This document shows, in pieces, positions 41,701 to 54,500 of a DNA stretch of 64,000 bases. Under the pieces are notes generated by a model, which saw only the letters and a list, made by a program, of their open reading frames with translations, was not told where the DNA came from and made no database searches. Each line of letters opens with the position of its first letter. Position 1 is the first letter of the stretch. The stretch is from assembly GCA_947179485.1 (NCBI GenBank), contig OX359249.1, positions 32,908,250 to 32,972,249 on the forward strand, read 5' to 3'. Source of the stretch: Allacma fusca. Taxonomy: Eukaryota > Arthropoda > Collembola > Symphypleona > Sminthuridae. Both the position numbers and the translations under genes were made by a program.

Positions 41701-44700
41701 TAAATATTACATGTGCCATTTCTTCTCCGTTCTAGTTACTGACTCGTGTCTAACTTCCCTAGATTCTCAATGGTTCCCTGCAAATTGGTTTTGATTGGAT
41801 TAGTGGGATTGGTAAGACCCTACTAAGGTTTGGCAATCTGCTTGGACTCAGATGAAATTCTCAGGAGCAAGATCGATGGAAATGTTGATTAATTCTGTAT
41901 GACCAGACGTGTACACGGTACAGTGCAGGTTCATAAGTACATATGTAGATGTGGTTGCACAATAATTCAGATGCGGTTGTGAATTTTATGATTTAGTGGG
42001 GCATGTGACTGCATCTTTTGAAGGAAGGTATATAATAATTATTATGGGTTAACTCCACGTTTGACACATCCAAACATTGAGAGTTTTACAAATAAGTGCT
42101 AATGAAATAACATTTCGGTTGTAAACTTATTCCATCCATGGGATTGTTCATTCACGTAATGCGGATAGTACAAGCCCTGTTGAAGTATAGTCCCTTGGAT
42201 GATTTCCCAGTGAGCAAGCTATACAGTCTTGAGGACATTTTCCTTTCGTTTAGGACCAGGAGCTTTACCATGACAGAGATCACATTACATTTCAAAATTG
42301 GAGCTATATTTAAGTAGTACATACTTCATGTTCTACATGTAAGAGGGAGATTATAATTATTAGGAAGACGAAGACGTAATTAGATGACAAATGTCTCTGT
42401 TCGCGATTTCACACTCCTTTACTCTTAATTGCGACTGTAATTAAAGTACGAGCTGCGGAAATAATTACAGGACTCCACTCCAAACGTCTCTTTCATGCAA
42501 GGGGAGTCTTGGTAAAATTCAAAAATTTGAACATGAAAAAATTAATTGGGGTCCATCTATTGACTTACATTTTAGGGCAAATATGGGTTGTCTACACGTG
42601 CAACCATGAGCTTGAGCACCTTACCATAATGATTACGTTTTTTATTGGTGGCCATCCTCAGATTTGTAGGAGCCACATAGGGATCGAGTAAATGGAATCT
42701 AGTAAATACATGCAAATGTGTGGATATGTACATGGAAGAATGCATACCGACACAGAGGCTTTGCTCATATCTCCCTATAATTATATATTATGCTCCATGC
42801 CTACACGCATTCCGTATGTACACATGACTCTAATCGCCAGCTTAATTCGTTATATAAAAAACAGTTTAACTTTTCTGTTGACCAAATAGTTATTTTGAAT
42901 GCGTGAGTGCCCCTTAATAATGTGCAATTTCAAGCCCTGTTCTCTCTATTTGTTTAACATTTAAAGCTCTTGTGCGTTACTTGTCCTCTTGGAAATTACT
43001 TATAAGAAAAGGGCCAACACTTTCAACCTTCCAGAGTTACTACACCTTGAAATCGGTCATAATTTGGGAAGATTTATCATGTCATATGTAGGGCATACAG
43101 TATTAACACCAAATTACAGTTAAATTCTCTCGGAAGACTTCGTTGCTAATAATGGGCTGTAAATAATCTGCACCTCAATGTAACATCAAGTTGCCTCACA
43201 TGTAGGAAAAAGAAAAACAGATCAGTTCATTACACCCGATGTATCTCTCCTTCCTGATTCAAAAACAGCACAAAATGCTGTATTTTTGGCGCAACGTCGG
43301 AGTATTAGAAACAAATATGAGAAAAAATTGGATCCAAAGAATTAACATCCAGAATATTTAGCAAAATTAAAATTTGACGTCTCCAAAATTTTATTAACTG
43401 CAGAAGTTTAATTTTATTTTGCTTTCACTAAATTATTTGCAGATGCTCAGATTCTTGCTTATCTCCATGCTATTATTTTCTACATGTACAAATGATCGTA
43501 GGCCGTGAAAATAAATTCTCTCAAAAATATGTTTACTCATAGTACCCTCATAAGCTAGAGCGCTTCTGTCTCTTCATGGGGTCGTCCATATCTAAACATT
43601 TATGGGTTTCATGAGCCGCGTGTGTTATGATGTATGGCAACTTTCTAAAAACTATAATCTTGGTTTTTGTGTAAAAAAAATCCGTGATTTTCCGTCCTCA
43701 CAGAAGGGAGGAATTTCATATTATGCTAAGTAAACCTATTGGAGACATACTTATCCGTATTGATTTGGATGAAAAATCTTCACCTGTTCGTCTGCCAGGA
43801 CTGTGTCTGCTGTCTCATCGTAAACTGAGTCACCAGCGTTAAACCACTTGATCGTCTTCTTTGACGTGGTTCCGTCTCATACTACACATTTTAACTTGTA
43901 CTCCGTCACATACATACATACATACAATCAACAACCCAGGAGCGAAAGTTGCAGTAAAAGAAAAGCCGGCTTTCGATTTCATATGCTCATTTAAGTCATT
44001 TATGGATGTTACATTCAATTGGGCACGACTCTACCCTTTTTCCTTCCCTGTACTCGACTTCTCTCTCTCTCTCTAATCCATCTCTTGACAGTAATCCGTC
44101 AATAATATAATATTCTGAACAAAGAAAGAATGTCATAAAAGCATTGCACCTGTAATAGATACAGTACACATGATTATATTCAGACCCTGTAGTATTAGTT
44201 ACCCCTCTTAAGCTTCCTGATTTTTTAAAATGAAAAACAGCTTGTGTGCATTTTTTCCCCCTGAAACTGAGTCAATCAAACTCTGTTGTGCCGGTTCTGT
44301 CGTCTTGTGATGCCTGAAAGGCGAGAATTCCTTTGAACTGTACTCATTTTAAGATGAACCTTTTGTTCTCTTAAATGTACACCGCGGAGCTCAATTTTTT
44401 AATATGAACCTCCGCATAATATTTCAAAATCTGATCCTTTTTTTACAAGAATCAAAAATCGATTTGGCCACATCACTTCAACAGTCATAACTCAGGGTTT
44501 TAAAATGCAGAGAATAATTCCATTGAGTTACCCTTCAAGACTATGTACATACATAAATACTTATAAGTTCTAAGAGTGGAGGATAATTGTAAGGAAATTC
44601 GTCCGTTTACAACTAATGTGTCTTGTAGTAGGAGGAAATTGTAGAGGAAATTAATTTCTATTCTTTCACTTAAAGCAAAATTGAGAAACAATACATACTA

Positions 44701-44791
44701 CACAGTATGTGAAAGAACACTACTACACCACATCGGTATTTTTTACTACAATAATAATAATAATAAAATTATTTTTGTATGAATCCCAGTG
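35731..44791. other. Non-coding stretch, nothing firm
   Basis: Long AT-rich DNA. A third variant of the CTGACGA-hairpin motif lies at 38820-38850 (CCGACAAAGGGTGTACAGACC). Frames up to 110 codons show no recognisable domain. Confidence 0.45.
43908..43927. repeat. (ACAT)n microsatellite
   Basis: One of many short ACAT/GTAC-type tracts in the window. Others lie near 4601, 8133, 15391, 26190, 40588 and 45106. Confidence 0.85.
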
Positions 44792-44830
44792 GCTTCTTGT
44801 TTCCTCGTAAATTGTGAGGAAACAAGAAGC
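44792..44830. repeat. Perfect 15-bp hairpin
   Basis: GCTTCTTGTTTCCTC (44792-44806) and its exact inverse GAGGAAACAAGAAGC (44816-44830) flank a 9-base loop. It is the strongest small hairpin seen in the window, in otherwise featureless DNA. Confidence 0.9.
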
Positions 44831-47800
44831 GTTTGTACTCTTCGTCACGGCTATGAATAAAACAGGAGAATGTAGGGTTTACTACAGCAATGACTGCTTT
44901 AATAAGCATTTAAACGAACTTATTTCCTTTATATTGTACAAAATCCTTGTTAGGGCAGAGCAAGCTAAAGGTGTATAGTGTTACTGTAGATGACCTTTCC
45001 TATTTGCATGATTCAAGCTATGAATCATTTCTGTAATTCTGTAGGCATTATGTTCAGCATCGTTCAACGTACATAGGGTTCCGTCAAGTGTGAGCATACA
45101 AGTATACATACATACATGCAAGCATATACTACAGCCCCTTCAAAGTAGGTTTATGTATGGACACTCATTGAGTCTGTCATAATTTTACGGGGAAAGAAGA
45201 AAGGATTGGCACTTTTAAAAGCCAAAAAAATGTTTCATGTCTAACATCGGTCAAAATGAAAAAAGTCAGTAAAATTTTAGTTATTGAGAGTGGAAGGATG
45301 GAATTGAATGCAGGGGTCCATTCCCCACAAAGACAGAAATTCAGTTGTAGCTGCTGGCAAAGGTTGAGTAGCAGTTATATGGGGGGCAATGGTGACATTT
45401 TACAGATACAAGCCGACAGTTCATTATTTCTTAATAGCTATCGAATCTAATGTTATTGTAAGGAGGCGACAGTCACACTGTCACTATTCAATTAAACACG
45501 TGGATATTTCATTTTGTGGAGTCATATCTATGTATCTTGTCTCATTAGCAAGGGAATAGTAATAAGGGAAACAATTTCGGGTGGGTTATATAGGAATTAT
45601 TTACATTTTTCATATACGGGCAATTAGGCAAGAGTAGTATTGGGGGGAGACGTCTTCCATAAATTTTGAGCATATGGAGATTATGCAAAAATGCAGTTTA
45701 TCTAGGGTTATGGGCACGTCAGTGTGCAGTGGAGATGATCAGGTAAAATATTCAGTAATGCATAAAGTAAATATTCCTAACTGTAATATTTGAGAGTGGG
45801 GCTTCCTTTCCTTCCAAGTTCAAAATCTCCTCGTATATTGTCATTTTTCCAGAAATTCATCCATCGTTTTTCACCAATCAGACACCCTGTGGAATGTGTC
45901 CACCCTGAATAAGGACTTCACACTTTTTCTGGGATGACTGAAGGAAAGAGTCCATATGTAGATAATTAAGGTTAATAATTATCTTGACACGAAGATTTCC
46001 CTGTCATTTCTATTTACAAGCCTGTCTAAATGCTTTTTAGAGGGGCTTACACTAAAACTTTGCATTATCCTTTCAACCGTCCATAAGTTTGTGGGACTAT
46101 GCTCCCACAGTATATTTACTCTTTACGTGTCCCATATGTATGAATCACCAGCTCTTACCTAAACTGGGACGGGGATTAGGGCGCATTAAATATTTTGCAA
46201 GTTTGTCAACAACTTTTCCAAAATTTAATTATTTTCCGTTAATTCTGTAAACTACGTAACTTTCATTAACTCCATGTTTCACATTTATATTTATGAATTA
46301 TTACATTTTAAAAATAAAAGTACTCGTTAGAAACCAAAACAGGCCTCAGAGGGAAACAAACTTTTGTGCAATACTTAGATTAGATATTATAAAGGTCGTT
46401 CCGTAATCATTCCCATCGCAGGTTCACTTCAACATACGGATTCCTACAGTGAGGTTAATAGTCTCCCACTGGGGTATAGGGAACGGAAACATATGCCTAT
46501 GTCAGGATTGTACGTATACTTATAGGACATTTGTATGCACTCCTGTGTAACTGCTCTCGGCCTGTCCTTTCCTGCCAATAATGCCCTATTGGAATTCAGG
46601 AAGTACAAATTTGGTAAACTTGAGGATTCCGGTATTAAGTTATGTTTCTGCATAATTTCAATGTCACCCGTCACCACCACCGCCCAGAAGAATTAAACTA
46701 GACAGGGATTCAGCTTGACCACAAATCCAGTAAGCACTGCTATATAGTAGGAGCAGGCTACTCAGCATATAGCTACCCACGATAAGAATCTCAAGCTATC
46801 TATGGTAAGTAAGTTTGACAGTGTAGAAGCAGGTAATTCCTGATTCTATTTTGAAAATTATGGAAACGGTATTTTTAACCTTTTCCAGTTGCTGTCGCCG
46901 ATTGTATTAGGAAGTCTGACTGTTTTGTCCGAGTGGGGTTCAATAATGACGCTGTGGAAGTTCTATTATCGTCATATGATTTCAAATTGGGACAATGGTC
47001 TTGTATGTATTTGCAAGCATATCATATCCCCTTTACTCGTTAAAAGCTACTGCACTGTACAAAGCTAGCTCTTTAATTCGTACTGGTGATCAACTCATGG
47101 ACGGAGTCTCGATCCCACATACGAATCATTAATTTTTTTGTCAGGTTTAGATTGAATCAATAAAGGAAATAAATTCGTCGACCTGATGATCATTATTTAT
47201 AATTACTTAATATGTGTAAGCTGTAGGGACATGCAGAGGTTCGAGCGTCTACAGTAGTTGTTTAAAATCGTATCTTTGTATGTATGCACTGTACATGTAA
47301 ATCGGGTCTAATGATACTGTTAAATAAAATAGTGCCATTACATCTGCACAAGCTGGGCAACCCTATGATTATTCATTAGTTCAATGTAGGACTGAGTTAC
47401 CTTCACTCAAGTATACATCTATTACCACTATACTAGATATACAATTACTAAATATAATAGCGTATCTACCGAGGCACTGTACCATTCTACTAGAATTTTC
47501 CAGTTCCGAAAACTTCTCCGCAGATTCACAGCTATCATTGACAAGCTAGACTTCTTGTATGTCAAAGACTAGTGAACGATAGATACCTTTTTTGGGAATT
47601 TCGGGTCTTTTACAGAATTATTCAAAGGAATGCAGAAATTCTTCCCAGGCGTACCTCAAATAATTCACGTTGTTAACTCTCGCTTATCTGAGCACAATGA
47701 GACATATGTAGATATATAATTATAGTAAAAGAGAGCAGTAAGCACAAATAAATAATGAGAAAATGTTTTATAGAGCTCCATTTAGTAAGTCACTGTTGGG

Positions 47801-50800
47801 AGAGTATAGCCCTTGAATTTACCAATACAATAAGTAAATACAATTATATGCAACTTGGAGGAATGTCTCTCGGGTGACAAATTACTTTAAATGAAATATG
47901 TGTTACTAGCAAATATGCCGAAGTCCCAACAGGGCACATAGAAAGCTCTTGACTCAAATCACTTTTCTAACAGTAAAAGATCATGTAAATTAACGGGCAC
48001 AACATTCTGTCCTTTGTAGTCCAAGTAGTTATAGATACACCTACCCTTCAGCTCAAGCCACCAGTATAATTAAATATTCAAGTCCGCCAAGTCTACAAAT
48101 ACATGTATGGAGTCCCATGGAGAGAAAATTTAGTTAATTTTGATAGTTTGTTCATATGTCACACGTACATGTGGAGACAAAGTAAATGACAAAGTTCCAC
48201 ATATCCGAGTTAAGTGCTGTTTAAAAGATTGAGTGTAACCTGATCCATTTGGGTTTTAGCACTCAGTCAAACACGGACCTCAACTCCAGATCAAGGTTCT
48301 TTCTGTTCATTTGTTCCATCAAGGACTTGTGTGGAAGATTTGTATTGGAAAATTAGGAATTTTCAATATTTTTTACCCAGTTTAAGTGACTGTAACATTT
48401 TGCATGGTTTTGTGGCCCCAGGTAGTAAAAACCTTTCTCAGGAGGATCAGCACCCGACAGCGTTATCACTTTCTTTGCCAACTTACAGCACAAGGTAAAA
48501 TATTTGTTGTCACTCGTAAAACTGTAATCAATTCAAGGGCAGGGTACGGATGAATACAGCTCCTAGCTCTTTTGGGATTCAAATCTCAATGGATTGTATT
48601 TTTCCCTATTGGGGTTAATTATGTCAGCTTTGTGTGCGAGTTATCTTCAGGATTTTAATTTCCCTTCAACACTATCTAAGATCAGTAACGGTCTATGCTG
48701 AAGATTAAGGCTAGTGAAAAGAAATATCTGCAAATTACATCTATAGCATTGTGTGGCATAATTTGGAGACATCATCTGGATTAGTGAGCCAAATTATAGC
48801 TGTCTTGTAAATATTACTTTGCTCAAGGCGTCGTAAGTAATATGACATTTCTGAGTGTCAACAGAGGTACAAAAAAATCCAGCTGTTCAAAATATTAGAT
48901 GATAAAAAACACTTGTTAGTAAAATATAGAGTACACCCAGTACACCATGGTAAAGTACAGCTTTCATGGTGCTTTCATCTGACTAAATCATTGAAATCTC
49001 TCAACAAACTAGTGTTAGTGAAGTATATTCAACCTTCGTTCTGCCTTTGGATCTAAATCAGCTTCCACATGTAGATACCTGGTTTGTGCTCACTACACAC
49101 TTTGGTTGCATAACACGTCAGGATAGGTTTGAGGGTTCAAAAGTACAGCAGACGGAACAAATACAAAGATGTTCATGCAGAGCATCAATAATTTTCTTGA
49201 TTGTTAGATCTTTGTGTATTTATACTGACTCCTCTCGAAATCTTAAAATGATTATTGTTGGAAGAGCCTACTATCATATTATAATAATTACATGCTAGAT
49301 AAATACCGTAGCGAAAAAATGCTCTCAAGTTAATTAACTTACTCGATTAGCACAGTCAAAGCAACGTTGTTGGCTAATGTTCTCTGTCTATATACAAATA
49401 GGAAAATTGTTCCCCATTGCACGTGACTTTGAACTTGTTCAAGTACACGAATTACAATGAGATTTAATATTTTATAGTAAGTATATATATATATATATAT
49501 ATATTGTACTGATTCTGAAGGCATTCGGCCATGAATCAAATTCACAAGACCTGAAAAATACTACTGTGCCATAATTTTATGACCCTCGGTCATAATTCCT
49601 CTTGAAATACATATGAGCTGATGTTTATCAACAAGTGCAGCAAGAAATTGGTTACGGCATACAAAGCAAGCACGTCATAAAATTTCCTTTTAATACACTA
49701 AAATATGACTTGTTACGACGGTACGAGGAAACATTGAAGGGAAGGGCTCGTACTACCCATAAGACTGCGGCCTACATTATGTACGTATGTGTCCAAGTGC
49801 ACGTCTGAGAGTCTGAGAGGTGAAGACAAGGATCTTAAATTGAATCACACACATTTTGCCAAGTCAAAATATTGCAGACATATTTGACAGGTAACAGAAA
49901 ATGATCTACTAATTCCGTAAACTAATTCAGGCCAAGTAGACAATTTGATTGCATGATGACTTACAACAAGTCATGTGCCACAGGACTTCACAGAGAGAAA
50001 AAAACCTCTTAACTTTGACTTAGCCAGGAGTATGAATATAGTTACTTATATCAACGTAAAGTAGAAACAATAGATCTCGGAGATAATTTGAGGGAAATTT
50101 TTATACTCTCTTGACTTGTTTACGTCCACGTATGTGTATTTTGAATGAATAAGGAATTACCTTTGTCCACCCTTATTACCAAGCGGAAGGCTCTCAGGAA
50201 TGAGAAACGTCGGGATTCACGCATTAAGTATATTTTAGTATGAAGTATGGTGTACTTGCATTATGGATACTTTTTAACAATTCGATATGAAATGAATTTT
50301 ACGAGCTGGAAGTATGTATGGATTATGTACATATAAAAGGTAATGGCATAACAATAGAAGTTCATGACAGATTTGTATGTGTCTAGCGGAGTTTGCAGTT
50401 ATACAGTAGTGCTAAGATATGAGTTGGGAACGTAGGAGAGTGCCTTATGGACTGACTCACTGAGGTGTGAGAAACTAGACTAAAATGTATTCTAAAGTTT
50501 ACAGGTGTCGGACTAATAAGTCTGAGATGCACAACGTGTTATGTATAGATGGAAGGAAAATTTCTTTCCTTGTTGAATGAGAATGAGATGGAAATGACAT
50601 TGATGCTAATTAAATCATTACAAGTTCAAATAATGCTCAGCGGTCTATACACTTACCAAGATCTAAAGGCAGGTTCAAAAATAGCGAGAATGAATCTCTA
50701 TATGATGTCGATAGTAAAATAAAAGCCGTATATTGAGCATATAGTCCTACTAAATCGGAGGAGGGAGACAGTCAGATATGTATTGACGGAAGAGGGAATA

Positions 50801-51056
50801 ATTTTGACAGTACGCAAATGTTTACAATGAACCTTAACGGGTTTCAAAAATGACCGATATACTTAAAATTTACATTTTCTGTCCACTAACTATTGTTACG
50901 ACGCTCTGTCCGTCTTTATTTCTAGCCTGGCGATTGTGCTGAAAGCATCATTGTGAGTAGACTGGATGTCTCTGATCGTTTGAATGGACCATCTTCCTTT
51001 GTGCAATAAAGATCTCACCGATTCGAAAAACCTCGAGTGAACGTTTTATTGAAAAA
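44831..51056. other. Upstream intergenic region of gene 1
   Basis: Contains the (AT)n tract and scattered ACAT units. No coding exon is recognisable. The last few hundred bases before gene 1 probably hold its regulatory region, but no specific operator-like site is evident. Confidence 0.45.
49482..49504. repeat. (AT)n microsatellite
   Basis: About eleven AT units in non-coding DNA. Confidence 0.95.
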
Positions 51057-51182
51057 AAAAAGTTTCAGTGGTAATTCAATCAAAGTGCGGAAAAGGTGTA
51101 AGTGCAAGTGTGGCAGTCGAGAAAAGAAAGTTAGGAGTGACTTTGGATTGTATCAATTTGACACGTTTTCAGTTTCCAGAAT

Positions 51183-51189
51183 TATAAAA
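51183..51189 (+). promoter_or_regulatory. Possible TATA box of gene 1
   Basis: TATAAAA lies about 100 bp before the start codon, which would put transcription start near 51213 and give a 5' UTR of about 75 bases. An alternative reading is a short 5' UTR intron: donor GTAAGT at 51098 and acceptor TTTTCAG ending at 51172, with an initiator-like TCAGTG at 51065. The two readings exclude each other and the sequence alone does not decide. Confidence 0.35.
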
Positions 51190-51286
51190 GTTGGTTCTGT
51201 TCTGAACTTGAAAATCGAAAAGTAGTACTGAAATTCAATTATTGGTGAATAAAACGACAAAGTTTGGTATAATAAGAACGGTGGCA

Positions 51287-51527
51287 ATGATTCAAAAATT
51301 GCTACTCATCTTCCTCAGCTTGTGTTTGCTGAGCAAAGTTTGTCATGGCACAGCTGAGGGAAATAAAACCGGAGGAGCAACTCTTCCGTCAACGTCAGTC
51401 CCGACAGTGCAGAAAAATGGAGATGATTCATTGAACGACAGCAAACCATCAGTCAATTCTCCAGACGTCAGTGAAGCATTGAGCAACTCTACTTCAAGTG
51501 TGGGTTCATCCAGAAAAGCCAAATCAG
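51287..51527 (+). CDS. Gene 1 coding exon 1 (signal peptide and Ser/Asn-rich segment)
   Basis: This exon encodes residues 1-80 plus the first base of codon 81. It ends TCAG with donor GTAGGT at 51528. The following intron (51528-51635, 108 bp) closes with a long T tract and TTCAG, and the joined codon is G|CC (Ala), keeping the frame of the long exon. A reading upstream from 51242 in the same frame lacks an ATG until 51287, so the start is unambiguous. Confidence 0.88.
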
Positions 51528-54500
51528 GTAGGTACAGGGTATATAGTTCATAGGAACTTGTGCATACATCTTCTATACTACTATACTTGTTCTTGTTGTC
51601 GGTTGGGTTTCACTATAAGTCAATTTTTTTTTCAGCCTTACCAGACGAAACAAACTATGACTCTTACACGTATTCAGATACAGCAAAAGAACAAGATCTG
51701 GCCTCTGAGGAGTCAAAATCGACGGAAGGGAAAAGTGTCTACTACTATTACTACCCCGCCACGATGACTGGTAATGTAAATGGGAAATCCTTGTCTAACA
51801 AGGACAGTCAGGGTGAAGAGGACCAGCCCATTCCCTCCTACAGTTATCCGCAGGCCAGTGGCTACCAAATTTCCCAATCACCAGATCCAGGCTATGGTTA
51901 TCCAGCACCTCCTGCAGACAGTCCAAGTCCACAGTATGGATATCCTCAGCAAGACACTTCATCTGGGTACACTCCCGCTCCTCAGCCTCCAGCTTCTCAA
52001 TATGGTTATCCAGATGCTGATACTCCAGCTCCCCAATCAGGTTATGGTTACCCCTCTCCAGCGCCTCCAGCTCCTCAACAGGGGTATGGGTACTTTGCTC
52101 CAGCACCCCAACCACCAGCTCCTCAATATGGATACCCAGCACCAGCTCCACCAGACACTACAACCCAAGCTCCTCAGTCCGGGTACGGTTACCCAGCACC
52201 TCAATCCCCACCAGCTCCATCACAAGGATACGGATATTCAAGTCAATCTGTTCCAGCTATGTCACCAGACAGCGGATACCAATCTCCACCTCAGCCACCA
52301 GCGCCACAGCAAGGTTATGGATATGCTTCTCCACCCCAATCCAATGGTGGTTACAGCACAATATCGCAGGTCCCACCACCAAGTAGCGGTTACCCTGCTC
52401 CAATGGCACCCCCACCTGCCTACGGACCTCCTCCGTCCCCATCACCTTCCTATGGATCTCCTCCATCACCTGGCTACGGATCTCCTCCGTCTCCACCACC
52501 CGCACAAGGTTATGGTAGCCCACCCGCAACGGACTATGGTTACGGTCAAGGAGCTGGAAATCTTCCCGCTATAACTACAGATGGAGTCGGTGGTGGAAAT
52601 TTTGGTCAGACTGGAGGTGGTCCTAATGGTGGCGGAGATTTTGGACATGGCCCTCCTCAAGGAGGCCCTCTACCTCCCGCCCCTGGACCCGCACCCGTCA
52701 AAGGCTCCATTGATTATGTCCTGATTCCGCTCATTCTCATCGGTATCACTGCCCCAATTTTTGTCGTTGTTTACGTCGTTTTGGGAAGTTTTGAGGCGAA
52801 GTTGGCCCCAGTGCTTCTTCGACGGTCTTTATCATCCCTCTCATCGTACGCATCTACACTGAAGGTACACACAATATAATAACAGTTGTAATGGGAGTAA
52901 TATCAATATCGCATTCTATAACTTAATTGCTTTTTGAAACATCAAACAAATTGGTTTTCATTGAAGTCCTGTTTATTCTGATAATGGAATTATTCCTACA
53001 CTACTATTTCTTAGCCAACGACAGACGCACTCATGACTTCAGTCTCTCGAGCACTAGATAGTCAACAATGCTGGGAAAGGATGGCATGTGAGGCTGGGAC
53101 ATTTTGCCATCGGCACGGAATGTCTGACTCAGGCTGGCTTGACAAGTAAGACCTTTTCATTTCCCATCAAGACGTACCAATTATTGCAAGTTATAATTTA
53201 CTTGGAACGTTTAGAAATTACAAAACGCTTATCGCTTCAATTCAATGGCTTTCCTTCAAATTAGCCGGAGTTTCCATTACTACAGCATGCGAACGATCGG
53301 TTATGTGTTTCTTCTTTAATTTCTCAACTACAATTTGTCTAATTACTTGACAATGTTATAACTAAAAGGAAGAATTTGGAGAGGGATCTCTTACCGGAAG
53401 TAACTTACTTATACTATCCTCAAAAATGAGTTGAACTCTGGGACAGACACTAGCCGGTGAGACAGGATGGGGTGATGGAGGGGAATTTTAAAAAAAGAGG
53501 TGAAGTGGAAAGGTTGAGGAGACGAAAAATTGGAAGTTTTCTGAAACCAAGTAAATCCTTAAGCTGAAATTGGGTACGGGGCGAAAGTCTCTCATCCCTG
53601 TATTCAACTCCCACAAGGATTGTCGTAGGCAATAATAATCCACTGTTTCGTTTTGACTGAGTGTTAGCCGTTACCCTACATACAAGCACACTCTCACTGT
53701 GCAACATCCTTAATACTTTTTCGAATACCGCTGTGACGAACCCAAAGTACAAATCTTATTCTTTGCACGTTATTAAGGCAAGTCTAAGTATCGTGGGTTA
53801 GATGATAGTAAATGATCACCACCACCATCCTATGGTTACAAGTGGCAACCAGCAGTCAGGCAGTCACCTAACACATACACTCAAGCTGCTCTCAAGCTGT
53901 TTACTTTCGGTGGTTATCCTAATGCCTTTGAACAAAAGCGCGATCATAAGGTTTAGTTTATGTCGCCGACTGAAAAATACATACTTTTCCTTCTAAATTT
54001 CCCATTGATTCATCTCATGCCATACAGTGGAGTTTTTCACGTACAAAGAGTAGGTCACAAGTGTTTCATGTAATCAGGCTTTGGCTTGGGGATTTTCTTA
54101 GCATTTTTTTTCTCTCTCAACTTCCGATATCTCATCAAATGGGATAAAACTCTGGCCTCAAGTGAACCTAATTGCACCGTTTCTGTTCCAAGTCTTTTTC
54201 TTTTTCCCCTCTCTGACGCCACCACTTGACCAGTAACTATAAGCTACATAACTTTCTTAAGTCAGGGCAGACATCACAATATGAAGAAATGACGAGGCCA
54301 CTCATGCAGTAAGAATTTGTGTCAATTCTAACACATTCCAATCTGTAATAATTCAGGGCTCCACTAATTCTGAACCGCAGAAATGTAGTCATTCCTGCTT
54401 TGGCAAATGCCGCGATGGTAATTAAGAATTTGATTCCAATTGAGTACTTTCAACAGGCTATTCCTTCCTCTGGGAGTATCAAATCTGTAAACAATGTCTC

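Noticed and set aside
51780-52574. Second long open frame overlapping exon 2 of gene 1 (about 260 codons, His/Leu/Gln-rich)
   Set aside because: It is a by-product of Pro/Gly/Tyr repeat codons. It has no signal or domain, and its composition simply mirrors the repeat in another frame.
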